Below are positions 34,319 through 42,569 of a stretch of 64,000 nucleotides of DNA, in pieces (position 1 is the first letter of the stretch; each line of letters begins with the position of its first letter). The notes beneath the pieces are model-generated. The model was given only the letters and a program-made list of their open reading frames with translations, did not search any database and was not told the DNA's origin. Made by a program: the position numbers and the translations under genes. The stretch spans positions 248,001 to 312,000 of the forward strand of contig NC_007760.1 of assembly GCF_000013385.1 (NCBI RefSeq), read 5' to 3'. Source of the DNA: Anaeromyxobacter dehalogenans 2CP-C. Lineage in GTDB: Bacteria > Myxococcota > Myxococcia > Myxococcales > Anaeromyxobacteraceae.

Positions 34319-34519
34319 GGTCCTCCTCTAGCACGCGTCCCAGGGACGCGCGACGCGGGCGCGGGCGCCCGTCGCGCGAAACCGCTGCGGCGCTGCACTT
34401 TCCGTCCGCGCGGGCCGGGCCGCGGGAGGCCCGCGCGGGGGGCTCCCGGTTGTCGACATCGGCGGTCGGACGTGGTCTTCTCCCGCCGCAACGTGGCAAC
34501 CCCAGCAGCGAGGAGACGC

Positions 34520-36592
34520 ATGGCAGAGCCGAGCACGGTCGTGAAGCCCGAGGTCGAGCAGAAGGAGTTCAGGCCGTACATCGGCGCGGATCGCACGCTC
34601 CCCGAGTTCACGCCCAAGGCGGTGCTGCTGGGCGCGCTGTTCGGCATCCTGTTCGGCGCCGCCACCGTCTACCTGGCGCTCAAGGCGGGCCTCACCGTCT
34701 CCGCCTCGATCCCGATCGCGGTCATCGCCATCTCGCTGGGCCGGAAGGTCTTCAAGACCTCCATCCTCGAGAACAACATCATCCAGACGACCGGGTCGGC
34801 GGGCGAGTCGATCGCGGCGGGCGTGGTGTTCACGCTGCCGGGCTTCCTGTTCCTCTCCGCGGGCCCGGGCGGCTCGTCGGTGGGCGCGGGCTACTTCAGC
34901 TACGTCACGCTGTTCACGCTCTCCATGGTGGGCGGCATCCTGGGCGTCCTCATGATGATCCCGCTGCGGCGGTCGCTCATCGTGAAGGAGCACGGGCAGC
35001 TGGTCTACCCGGAGGGCACGGCCTGCGCCTCGGTGCTCATCGCGGGCGACAAGGGCGGCGACTTCGCGAAGACGGCCTTCCAGGGCGTGGGCTTCGCGCT
35101 CGCCTACGCGCTGCTGCAGAAGGTCTTCCACGTCATCGCCGAGACGCCGGCGTGGGTGACGAAGCAGACCAACAAGTGGCTGCCGAACGCCACCGTGAAC
35201 GGCGAGATCACGCCGGAGTACCTGGGCGTCGGCTACATCATCGGGCCGCGCATCGCGGGCGTGCTGGTGGCGGGCGGCGTGCTCGCCTGGCTGGGGCTCA
35301 TCCCGCTGCTGTCGGTGCTGGTGCCGGGCGAGGTCATCGCGCGGCAGCTCGTCAAGGTGGGCGCGAGCCCGGAGGGCTTCGGCTTCGACGCGGCGGCGGG
35401 CACGTTCGCGAACCTGCCGCGCGCGGTGTACCTCGCCTACATCCGCCAGATCGGCGCGGGCGCGGTGGCGGCGGCGGGCTTCATCACGCTGCTCAAGACC
35501 TTCCCGACCATCGTCAGCTCGCTGCGGGACTCGATCCGCTCGCTGGGCGACAAGGCGGGGGCGGCGTCGGTGTCGCGCACCGAGCGCGACCTCTCGTTCG
35601 TGACGGTGATCGTGGGCTCGATCGCGCTGGTGGTGCTGCTGGTGGCGCTGCCGCAGGTGCCGGGCGACACGGTCCTCAACAAGCTGCTCACGGCGGTGCT
35701 GATCATCGCGTTCGGCTTCATCTTCGTGACGGTGTCCTCGCGCATCGTGGGCATCATCGGCTCCTCCTCCAACCCGATCTCGGGCATGACGATCGCCACG
35801 CTCATGGCGACGGCGATGGTGTTCGTGTCGGTGGGCTGGACGGGCGCGGCCTACGAGCCGATGGCGCTGGTGGTGGGCGGCATGGTCTGCATCGCGGCCG
35901 CGAACGGCGGCGCGACCTCGCAGGACCTGAAGACGGGCTACCTGGTGGGCGCGACCCCGCGCGCGCAGCAGCTGGCGCTGTTCGTGGGCGCGATCGCCTC
36001 GGCCACGGTCATCGGCGTGACGGTGAAGGTGCTCGACACCCCGACGGCGCGGATGATCTCCGAGGGCATCACCGAGCACGCCATCGGCTCCTCCTACTTC
36101 CCGGCCCCGCAGGCGACGCTGATGGCGACGCTCATCAAGGGCCTGCTGTCGCTCAACCTCGACTGGCACTTCGTGCTGGTGGGCGCGTTCGTCGCCATCA
36201 CCATGGAGCTGTGCGGCGTGAAGTCGCTCTCCTTCGCGGTGGGCCTCTACCTGCCGCTCTCCACCACCCTCCCGATCTTCGTGGGCGGCGCGCTGAAGGG
36301 CGTGGCGGACTTCATGTCCCGCCGCAAGGGCGGCGCCGGCGAGGAGGGCGAGCTGGGCAGCGGCAGCCTGTTCGCGACGGGCCTGGTGGCGGGCGGCGCG
36401 CTGTTCGGCGTCATCGTGGCCTTCCTGCAGGTGTTCGCGGAGGGCACCATGAAGCGGCTCGACCTGCAGGAGCCGATCGTCCACGCGATCGGGTCCACGG
36501 GCTACGCCGTCCTGGGCGTCGTCTTCTTCGCGGCGCTGGCCGCGGTGCTCTACCGCGCGGCGCGGAAGCCGCAGCCGGGGCTCGAGGCCTAG
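34520..36592 (+). CDS. OPT-family oligopeptide (or metal-chelate) transporter
   Basis: A 690-residue inner-membrane protein with about 14-16 hydrophobic helices and a hydrophilic N-terminal cap (EVEQKEFRPYIGADRTLPEFTPKAVLLGALFGILFGAATVYLALKAGLTVSASIPIAVIAIS). The motif ENNIIQTTGSAGESIAAGVVFTLPGFLFL is characteristic of bacterial OPT transporters, and LVYPEGTACASVLIAGDKGG and the late NGGATSQDLKTGYLVGATPRAQQ are further conserved pieces. Family members import small peptides or peptide-metal complexes with protons. The ATG at 34520 follows GAGGAGAC. No adjacent peptidase or regulator suggests the substrate. Confidence 0.92.
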   Translation: MAEPSTVVKPEVEQKEFRPYIGADRTLPEFTPKAVLLGALFGILFGAATVYLALKAGLTVSASIPIAVIAISLGRKVFKTSILENNIIQTTGSAGESIAAGVVFTLPGFLFLSAGPGGSSVGAGYFSYVTLFTLSMVGGILGVLMMIPLRRSLIVKEHGQLVYPEGTACASVLIAGDKGGDFAKTAFQGVGFALAYALLQKVFHVIAETPAWVTKQTNKWLPNATVNGEITPEYLGVGYIIGPRIAGVLVAGGVLAWLGLIPLLSVLVPGEVIARQLVKVGASPEGFGFDAAAGTFANLPRAVYLAYIRQIGAGAVAAAGFITLLKTFPTIVSSLRDSIRSLGDKAGAASVSRTERDLSFVTVIVGSIALVVLLVALPQVPGDTVLNKLLTAVLIIAFGFIFVTVSSRIVGIIGSSSNPISGMTIATLMATAMVFVSVGWTGAAYEPMALVVGGMVCIAAANGGATSQDLKTGYLVGATPRAQQLALFVGAIASATVIGVTVKVLDTPTARMISEGITEHAIGSSYFPAPQATLMATLIKGLLSLNLDWHFVLVGAFVAITMELCGVKSLSFAVGLYLPLSTTLPIFVGGALKGVADFMSRRKGGAGEEGELGSGSLFATGLVAGGALFGVIVAFLQVFAEGTMKRLDLQEPIVHAIGSTGYAVLGVVFFAALAAVLYRAARKPQPGLEA

Positions 36593-37086
36593 TCCTCGGC
36601 CGGCGGGGGCCGCGGCGGTCCGGCGGGGCTCGCCGGGACTTGCGTTCGGGCCGAGGGGGTGGCGTGGCCGCGGGCGCCGGTCCCGGGGGGATCGGCGGCG
36701 CAGCTGCGCTCCGCGCGGCCCGGGGCGTGACTGCGGGGGCGGCGTCTGCGCGCGCTCGGGGGCCGCCTGCAATCCCGGACGCGCCGGCCGCGCGATGAGG
36801 CCGCGCGGCCGTCACGTCGATTGCAGTGCGGGCCGATGGGGTGGCGGTGCACAGGGCGCGCTGCGCTCCGCCGCGCCGGCGACCCCCCGGGCCCGTGCCT
36901 CGGGACGGGTGGGGTCGTTGCGGCGGAGTGGATGCGGCGGGGTGGGGAGTCGCGGGGTCGGGGAGTCGCGGGGTGGGGGTCGTCGCGGGCGTCGTGGCGG
37001 GTGGTTGCTGAAGTGGATACGGCGCGCTCGCGCCGGCCCATCCGCTCAGGGTGAGCTCCGTCGAACCCTGAGCGGCGCGCGGCGCC
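36593..37086. other. Intergenic region with nested hairpin and short tandem repeat
   Basis: A 494-base gap between the OPT gene and the FrzS-like gene, convergent at their ends. No gene-like frame stands out. It holds CTGCAAT (36767-36773) paired with ATTGCAG (36820-36826), enclosing an inner stem GGCCGCGC/GCGCGGCC (36786-36793 and 36803-36810), and a 15-base direct repeat GGGGAGTCGCGGGGT at 36944-36958 and 36960-36974. A hairpin belonging to the 46778-47093 repeat family lies at 37042-37075. Confidence 0.4.
37042..37075. repeat. Single hairpin of the CTCAGGGTGAGC repeat family
   Basis: CCGCTCAGGGT (37042-37052) pairs perfectly over 11 bp with ACCCTGAGCGG (37065-37075); the loop contains GAGCTCCGTCGA. 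It lies 11 bases beyond the stop of the minus-strand FrzS-like gene and may also act as its terminator. It shares CGCTCAGGGTGAGC with the mosaic at 46778-47093. Confidence 0.6.
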
Positions 37087-39663
37087 TCAGACCTCGCGCA
37101 GCGAGTCGAGCTGGGCCTGCAGGTCGCGGTTCTTCTGCTGGTAGCGGGCGACCTCGCCGTTCAGGAAGTCGTTCTCGCCGCGCAGGTCGCCGAGCTCCTC
37201 GTCGAGCCGCGCCACGGCGGCCTTCAGCTTCGCGACCTCGGCGGGATCGGCGGCCGGCACGGGCGGCGGGCGCGGGGCGGCGGCGGCCTTCTCCAGCTCC
37301 TGGATCCGCTTCTTCATGCCGAGCTCGGCGCGGGCGCGCGCCTCGAGGTGCTTCTCCAGCTCCACCATGGCGGCCTTCAGGCGCGCGGCCTCGGCGGCGT
37401 GGCGGCGCTCGGCCTCGCCGGCCTCGGCGGCGGCGCCGTGGCGGCGCCGCTCGGCCTCGGCCTGGGCGGCCTGCAGGTCGGTCCGCACCTTCTCCAGCTC
37501 GGCGGCCCGGGCGCTCCGCTCGGCCTCCAGCTCGGCGAGCTTGCGGCGCACGCCGCCCAGCTCCGACTCGAGGCGCGCGGCGGAGCCCTGCAGCTTGCCG
37601 GCCTCGACGGCGGCGCGCTCCTCGGCGCGCGCCCGCTCGGCGGCGGCGGCCTGCGCCGACCGCGAGGCGGCCTCGGCGGCCTGGGTGCGCTGCTGCACCA
37701 TCTCGCGGAGCGACCCGACCTCCTTGCGCAGCCGGGCGGCCTCCTCGGCGACGGGCTCGAGCTGCGCGAGCCGCTTCACCTCGGCCTCGAGCCGGCGGGC
37801 GCGCTCCCGCTCGGCCTCGCCGTCCCGGCGCGCGGTCTCCACCTCGCGCGCGAGCTGGTCGCGCTCGGCGGCGGCCTGCGCGCCCTTCCGCTCGGCCTCG
37901 GCCCGCCCGCTCTCCACCCGCGCCAGCTCGCCGCGCGTGCCCTCCACCGAGGCGCGCCCCTCGTCGAGCGCGGCCCCGAGGTCGGCGATGCGCTGGGCGG
38001 CGGCGGCCAGCTCGGCGGCCTTGGCCTGGAACGCGTGCTCGGCGGCGACGGCCTTCTGGTCGTACGCGCGGGCCTCGGCCTGCGCCTGCCGGAGCGCCTC
38101 CTCCAGCGCCTCGCGCGTCCCGGCCGCCTCGGCCAGCTCGGCCTCCAGCGCGGCGATCCGCTCGCGCGCGTCGGCGTGCTCGCCGGCGGCGGCCTGGGCG
38201 CGCCCCTCGGCCTCGTCCGCCGCGGCGCGGAGCGCGTCGGCCTCCGCCTCGGCGGCGCGCCGGGCCTCGGCCGCGCGCGCCTCGCCCTCGGCGAGCGCCC
38301 GGTCCCGCTCGCCCAGCTCGCCGCGCGCGGCCGCCAGCTCGGCCTCCAGCGCGTCGCGCTCGGCGGCCGCCGCGGCGGCGCGCGCCTCGGCCATGCCGAG
38401 CCGCTCGGCGGCCTCGTCCCGCTCCCGCACGCGCTCGGCCTCGACCTGCTCCAGCCCGCGCGCGGCGTCGGCCTCGGCCTGCGCGCGCGCGGCCTCCAGC
38501 GCGGCGCGCTCGTCGGCGCGGTCGGCCTCCACCGCGGCCATGGCCCGCGCGTGCGCCTCCACCGCCTCGGCCAGCTCGGCCTCGAGCCGCGCGCGCGCCT
38601 CCTCGGCGCCGGCGATCCGCGCCGCGGTCTCCTGCTCGGCGGACTCCTGCTGCTGCATCGTCTCGTTCAGCACCTCGGAGAGCGAGCGGCGGGTGGACTC
38701 GCTCTCCTCCAGCTGGCGCCGGAGGTCCTCGAGGCGCGCGGCCTGCGCGGCGGCGTCCTGGGCGCCCTCTGCCAGCCGCGCCTCGAGCCCGGCGGCGCGG
38801 TCGCGCTCGCCCGCGAGGTCGTGCGCGAGCAGGTCGCGCTCGCCGCCGAGCTCGGCCACCTCGGCCTTCATCGCGGCGATGGCGTCGCGCACCCGCGCCA
38901 GGAACGCGTCGCGCGCGCGGAGCCGGTCGCGGAAGTACTCGAGCTTCTCCTCGGGCGTGCCCTTCGGCGGCGCGGGATCTCGCGGCCAGTCGGCGAGCAC
39001 GTCGGCGGGGTCGGGGCGTGGGGTGGCGCTGGCCACCTTCACCTTGCCGAGCGGGGCGCCGCGCGGCGGGGGCGGGGGCGGCGGGCGGGGCGCGGCGGCG
39101 GGCGCTTGGCGCGCGCCGGCGACGGGCGGCGGGGTGGCGGCGGCGGCGAGCGCGCCGGCGAGGCCGCGCGCGGCGACCACGCCGGACTCCACCCGCTGCA
39201 GCACGGGGGGTGGCTCGTTCTCGCCCGCCCGCGGGGCGCGCGAGGCCGCCGCGGCGCCGGGCGGCGGCGCGGGCGGCGGCGGCGGGACGGGCGCGTCGCC
39301 GTGGAGCAGCGCGGCGGCGCGGCCGAGCAGCTCGGCCAGCTCGAAGGGCTTCTTGAGGTAGTCGTCGGCGCGGGTGCGGGTGGCCCGGTGCGCGGCGATG
39401 GCGGCGTCGGTGGCCTCGCCGGTGTAGAGCAGCAGCGGCACCGAGGCGGCGGCGCGCTTCAGCCGGTTGCACACCGAGAAGCCGCTCATGTCGGGCAGCT
39501 CGGCCGCGAGCAGGATGAGGTCGGGCGCGAGCTCGCGGCAGCGCGTCAGCGCCGGCTCGCCGCTCCCCACCGCGGTCACCGAGAAGCCGGCCGGCCCGAG
39601 CGCGCGACGGATCTCTTCGGCGAGGCCGGGATCCGGCTCGACCAGCAGGACGTTCAGGGCCAT
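37087..39663 (-). CDS. FrzS/AglZ-like pseudo-receiver protein with long coiled coil
   Basis: An 858-residue protein. Residues 1-120 form a response-regulator receiver fold (VLLVEPDPGLAEEIRRALGPAGFSVTAVGSG, LLLYTGEATDAAI, DDYLKKPFELAEL). The normal phosphorylation Asp is replaced by Ala53 in LILLAAELPDMSGFSVCNRLK. From memory, FrzS of Myxococcus xanthus has a similar LAVDL segment, so loss of the Asp is a family trait. A Pro-rich linker (about 125-235) follows, and then a nearly continuous Ala/Glu/Arg coiled coil to the end (LNGEVARYQQKNRDLQAQLDSLREV). FrzS and AglZ localise at cell poles and steer gliding motility; this is longer than FrzS (about 560) and shorter than AglZ (about 1,400). Motility function is inferred. 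Confidence 0.85.
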   Translation of the reverse strand: MALNVLLVEPDPGLAEEIRRALGPAGFSVTAVGSGEPALTRCRELAPDLILLAAELPDMSGFSVCNRLKRAAASVPLLLYTGEATDAAIAAHRATRTRADDYLKKPFELAELLGRAAALLHGDAPVPPPPPAPPPGAAAASRAPRAGENEPPPVLQRVESGVVAARGLAGALAAAATPPPVAGARQAPAAAPRPPPPPPPRGAPLGKVKVASATPRPDPADVLADWPRDPAPPKGTPEEKLEYFRDRLRARDAFLARVRDAIAAMKAEVAELGGERDLLAHDLAGERDRAAGLEARLAEGAQDAAAQAARLEDLRRQLEESESTRRSLSEVLNETMQQQESAEQETAARIAGAEEARARLEAELAEAVEAHARAMAAVEADRADERAALEAARAQAEADAARGLEQVEAERVRERDEAAERLGMAEARAAAAAAERDALEAELAAARGELGERDRALAEGEARAAEARRAAEAEADALRAAADEAEGRAQAAAGEHADARERIAALEAELAEAAGTREALEEALRQAQAEARAYDQKAVAAEHAFQAKAAELAAAAQRIADLGAALDEGRASVEGTRGELARVESGRAEAERKGAQAAAERDQLAREVETARRDGEAERERARRLEAEVKRLAQLEPVAEEAARLRKEVGSLREMVQQRTQAAEAASRSAQAAAAERARAEERAAVEAGKLQGSAARLESELGGVRRKLAELEAERSARAAELEKVRTDLQAAQAEAERRRHGAAAEAGEAERRHAAEAARLKAAMVELEKHLEARARAELGMKKRIQELEKAAAAPRPPPVPAADPAEVAKLKAAVARLDEELGDLRGENDFLNGEVARYQQKNRDLQAQLDSLREV

Positions 39664-39868
39664 GGCTGCCGCATGCTACCGCCGATCCGCCGAGCGTGAG
39701 AAATGCCCACCCGCCTCGATATCGCCCGCGCGGAGCAGGGGCGGATGTGCGCGGATCGCGCGGCCCCGGCGCCGCACGGCGACCGCGGCCGCGCCCGAGC
39801 CCGGCCGGCGTCCGGCGCTGGCGCGCGGCGCGGGGGAAGGGTAGGAATCGGCCCAACGGAGGCCCGCC

Positions 39869-40732
39869 TTGTCCACGCACTCGCTCACCCTCGACGTCCC
39901 GCGCGCGCGCGCCGAGGACCTCTCCGCCGAGCTCTGGGAGCTGGGCGCGTCCGGCGTGGAGGTGCGCGACGGCGAGGGGACGCCCATGCCCGGCCAGCCG
40001 CAGCCGGCGCCGGGCCGGGCGCTGCTCGTGGCCTGGTTCGCGGACCGCGCCTCGGCCGAGGCCGCCGCGGACGCCGCGGGCGGCGGCGAGGTGGCGGAGG
40101 TGCCGGACGAGGACTGGGGCGAGACCTGGAAGAAGGGGCTCGGGCCGATGGTGATCGGCCGGGCGTTCGTGCGGCCGTCGTGGGTGGACGCGCCGGTGCC
40201 GCCGGGCCTCGCCGAGGTGGTGCTGGATCCGGGCATGGCGTTCGGGACCGGCACGCACCCCACCACCTCTCTGTGCCTGGCGGGCCTCTCGGAGCTGCTC
40301 GCGGCGCGCCCGGGCGCGTCGGTGCTCGACGTGGGCACCGGGTCCGGGCTGCTCGCCATCGCGGCGCGGAAGCTCGGCGCGGGCCGGGTCACCGGCAACG
40401 ACAACGACCCGGTGGCGGTCGCGGTGGCGCGCGAGAACGCGGCGCGGAACGGCGTCCCCGAGGTGGCGCTCACCGAGGCCGCGCTCCCGGCCATCGGCGG
40501 CGCCTTCGACGTCGTGGTCGCGAACATCCTCGCGAACACGCTCGTCGAGCTGGCCCCGGAGATCGCCGCGCGGCTCGCGCCCGGCGGCGCGGTGCTGCTC
40601 TCCGGGATCCTGACGCCGCAGGAGGACGAGGTGCGCGCGGCCTACCTGGCCCTGGGGCTCCGCCCGCTCGCGGGCGGCGACCGGCGCGAGGGGGAGTGGA
40701 GCCTGCTCGCGCTGGAGAAGCCGCGCGCGTGA
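39869..40732 (+). CDS. prmA: Ribosomal protein L11 methyltransferase
   Basis: A 287-residue SAM-dependent enzyme that trimethylates lysines of ribosomal protein L11. The start is a TTG at 39869, supported by a strong ribosome site GGAGG seven bases upstream and by family length; no ATG or GTG near it gives a better fit. Conserved parts are EDWGETWKKGLGPMVIG, LDPGMAFGTGTHPTTSLCLAGL, VLDVGTGSGLLAIAARKLGA (SAM loop), TGNDNDPVAVAVARENA and VANILANTLVELAPEIAARL. It overlaps rsmE by GTGA. The divergent minus gene begins 205 bases upstream. Confidence 0.95.
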   Translation: MSTHSLTLDVPRARAEDLSAELWELGASGVEVRDGEGTPMPGQPQPAPGRALLVAWFADRASAEAAADAAGGGEVAEVPDEDWGETWKKGLGPMVIGRAFVRPSWVDAPVPPGLAEVVLDPGMAFGTGTHPTTSLCLAGLSELLAARPGASVLDVGTGSGLLAIAARKLGAGRVTGNDNDPVAVAVARENAARNGVPEVALTEAALPAIGGAFDVVVANILANTLVELAPEIAARLAPGGAVLLSGILTPQEDEVRAAYLALGLRPLAGGDRREGEWSLLALEKPRA

Positions 40733-41451
40733 GCCTGCGCCGCGTCCACCTCCCGCCGGAGCGGATCGGCGAGGGCAGGGCCGCGCTCACCGACGAGGCG
40801 CGCCACTACCTGCGCGACGTGCTCCGGCTCGCGCCGGGCGCGGCGGTGGAGCTGTTCGACGGCCGGGGCGGCGCCTGGGAGGCCACCGTCCTCGACGGCT
40901 TCGAGGCGCTCGCGCTCGGCGCGCGCCGCGCGGCGCCCGGCGGCGGCGCGCCGGTGTGGCTGCTCGTGGCGCTCGCCAAGGGCGAGAAGATCGACCTCGT
41001 GGTGCAGAAGGCGACCGAGCTCGGCGCGGCGCGGATCGCGCCGTTCGCGGCGGAGCGCTCGGTGGTGCGGCTCGAGCCGGAGAAGGGCGAGGCGCGGGCG
41101 GCGCGCTGGCGGCGCATCGCCGAGGAGGCGGCGCGGCAGTGCGGGCGCGCCGACGTGCCGGAGGTGCGGGCGCCGGCGTCGCTCGAGGCGGCGCTCGCGG
41201 AGGTGCCGGCCGGCTTCGGCGCGTTCGTGTTCCACCCCGGCGGCGCGCCGCTGTCCGAGGCCGCGCCGTCGCCGGCCGGCGGCTACGCGGCGGTGGTCGG
41301 CCCGGAGGGCGGCCTCACCGACGCCGAGCGCGAGGCCTGCGCGTGCGCCGGGGCGCGGGCCACCTCGCTCGGGCCGCGCGTGCTGCGCGCGGAGACCGCC
41401 GCGATCGTCGCGGTCGCGCTGCTGCAGGCGCGCTTCGGCGACCTCCGCTGA
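40729..41451 (+). CDS. rsmE: 16S rRNA (uracil1498-N3)-methyltransferase
   Basis: A 240-residue SPOUT enzyme that methylates U1498 of 16S rRNA. It begins with a GTG inside the prmA stop (GTGA at 40729). Conserved segments are HYLRDVLRLAPGAAVELFDGRGG in the PUA-like N-terminus, LVALAKGEKIDLVVQKATELGAARIAPFAAERSVV, RWRRIAEEAARQCGRADVPEV, and the knot region VVGPEGGLTDAEREACACAGARATSLGPRVLRAETAAIVAVALLQ. The prmA-rsmE pairing is common in Proteobacteria. Two genes of unknown role follow in the same direction. Confidence 0.96.
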   Translation: MSLRRVHLPPERIGEGRAALTDEARHYLRDVLRLAPGAAVELFDGRGGAWEATVLDGFEALALGARRAAPGGGAPVWLLVALAKGEKIDLVVQKATELGAARIAPFAAERSVVRLEPEKGEARAARWRRIAEEAARQCGRADVPEVRAPASLEAALAEVPAGFGAFVFHPGGAPLSEAAPSPAGGYAAVVGPEGGLTDAEREACACAGARATSLGPRVLRAETAAIVAVALLQARFGDLR

Positions 41452-41511
41452 CGTGGCGCGACGCCCGGCCCATTCCTTGACCCCCACCGGCGCCGACCGT
41501 AGCCTCGGGCC

Positions 41512-42537
41512 GTGAGATGCCCGAGGTGCCACCGCGAGGCCGGCCAGGGGACGGTGTTCTGCGCCGGCTGCGGCGCGCCGCTCGCGCTCGTGGCCGAGCC
41601 GCCGCCGCGGGCGCTCGACGCCTCGCTCAGCATCGACCGCCGCGGCGACGCGCGGCCGCCCGGCACGCCGCCGCCGCTCCGCGGGATGCCCCCGCCCGCC
41701 TCCGCCGCCGACACCTTCGTGTTCGGCGTCCCCCCGGCGCCGCCGCGCCCGGGCCGGGCGCGCGAGGTCGATCGCTCCGGCTGGGATCTGGGGCCCCCGC
41801 TCGGCGTGCGGCAGCCGGACGCACCACGCCCGCAGGCGGCCGCGCCGCTCGCGCCCGCCGCGGACGCCCCCGAGGACGACTTCGAGTTCGGACCGCTCCC
41901 CGACCTCCGGCCCGAGCCGGCCCGGGCCGCGCCCCGGCCGCCGGCCGTCTTCGCGGCCGCGCCGGACGCCGGCCCGGAGCCCCTCGGCGCGCCCGCCCTG
42001 CCCGCGGATGCGCCCGGTCGCGGGCTCGACGCCGCGCCGATCGACCCGATCGACGTGGACGTGGACGCGGTCGAGGTCCACCTGCGGCGCCCGGCCACCT
42101 GGCGGCGCGCCGCCTCGTGGGCCATCGACGTCCTGCCCTTCGCGGCGCTCGCGATCTGGGCGCTGCAGGCCATCGCCGGCGCGGTGCCGCTCGCGCCCGG
42201 CGAGCCGTCCGGCCCGGCGCACGCGCTCGACCTGGCGCTCCGCGACGGCGGCGCCCTCGCGCTCCCGCTCGCGGCGGGCGCGGTGATCCTGGGCCTCGTG
42301 TACCAGACGCTGGGCCACGCGCTCGCGGGCGCCACCCTGGGCAAGCTCGCGCTCGGGCTGCGGGTGGTCGGCCCGGACGGCCGGCGCCCGACGCTGGCGC
42401 GCAGCGCGGCGCGGGCGGCGCTGTCCGCCGCGTCGGCGCTGCTGCTCGGGCTGGGGCTGCTCGCGGCGCTGTTCACGCGCAGCGGACGGTCGCTGCACGA
42501 CCTGGCGGCGGGCACCTGGGTGGTCGAGGCGCCTTGA
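41512..42537 (+). CDS. RDD-family membrane protein with N-terminal zinc ribbon
   Basis: A 341-residue protein. A GTG start opens directly into a double-Cys ribbon (RCPRCHREAGQGTVFCAGCGAPL), then about 170 residues of Pro/Ala-rich low complexity containing two acidic aromatic patches (SAADTFVFG, APEDDFEFGPLPDLRPEP). The C-terminal part is an RDD domain: ATWRRAASWAIDVLPFAALAIWALQAIAG, a helix AGAVILGLVYQTLGHALAGATLGKLALGLRVVG, and ARAALSAASALLLGLGLLAALFTRSGRSLHDLAAGTWVVE. RDD proteins are of mostly unknown function, some linked to ion transport. The following MshEN/HEAT gene is 32 bases away. Confidence 0.85.
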   Translation: MRCPRCHREAGQGTVFCAGCGAPLALVAEPPPRALDASLSIDRRGDARPPGTPPPLRGMPPPASAADTFVFGVPPAPPRPGRAREVDRSGWDLGPPLGVRQPDAPRPQAAAPLAPAADAPEDDFEFGPLPDLRPEPARAAPRPPAVFAAAPDAGPEPLGAPALPADAPGRGLDAAPIDPIDVDVDAVEVHLRRPATWRRAASWAIDVLPFAALAIWALQAIAGAVPLAPGEPSGPAHALDLALRDGGALALPLAAGAVILGLVYQTLGHALAGATLGKLALGLRVVGPDGRRPTLARSAARAALSAASALLLGLGLLAALFTRSGRSLHDLAAGTWVVEAP

Positions 42538-42569
42538 CCCCCACACCGCGAACCCCCTAGAACCGTCCC

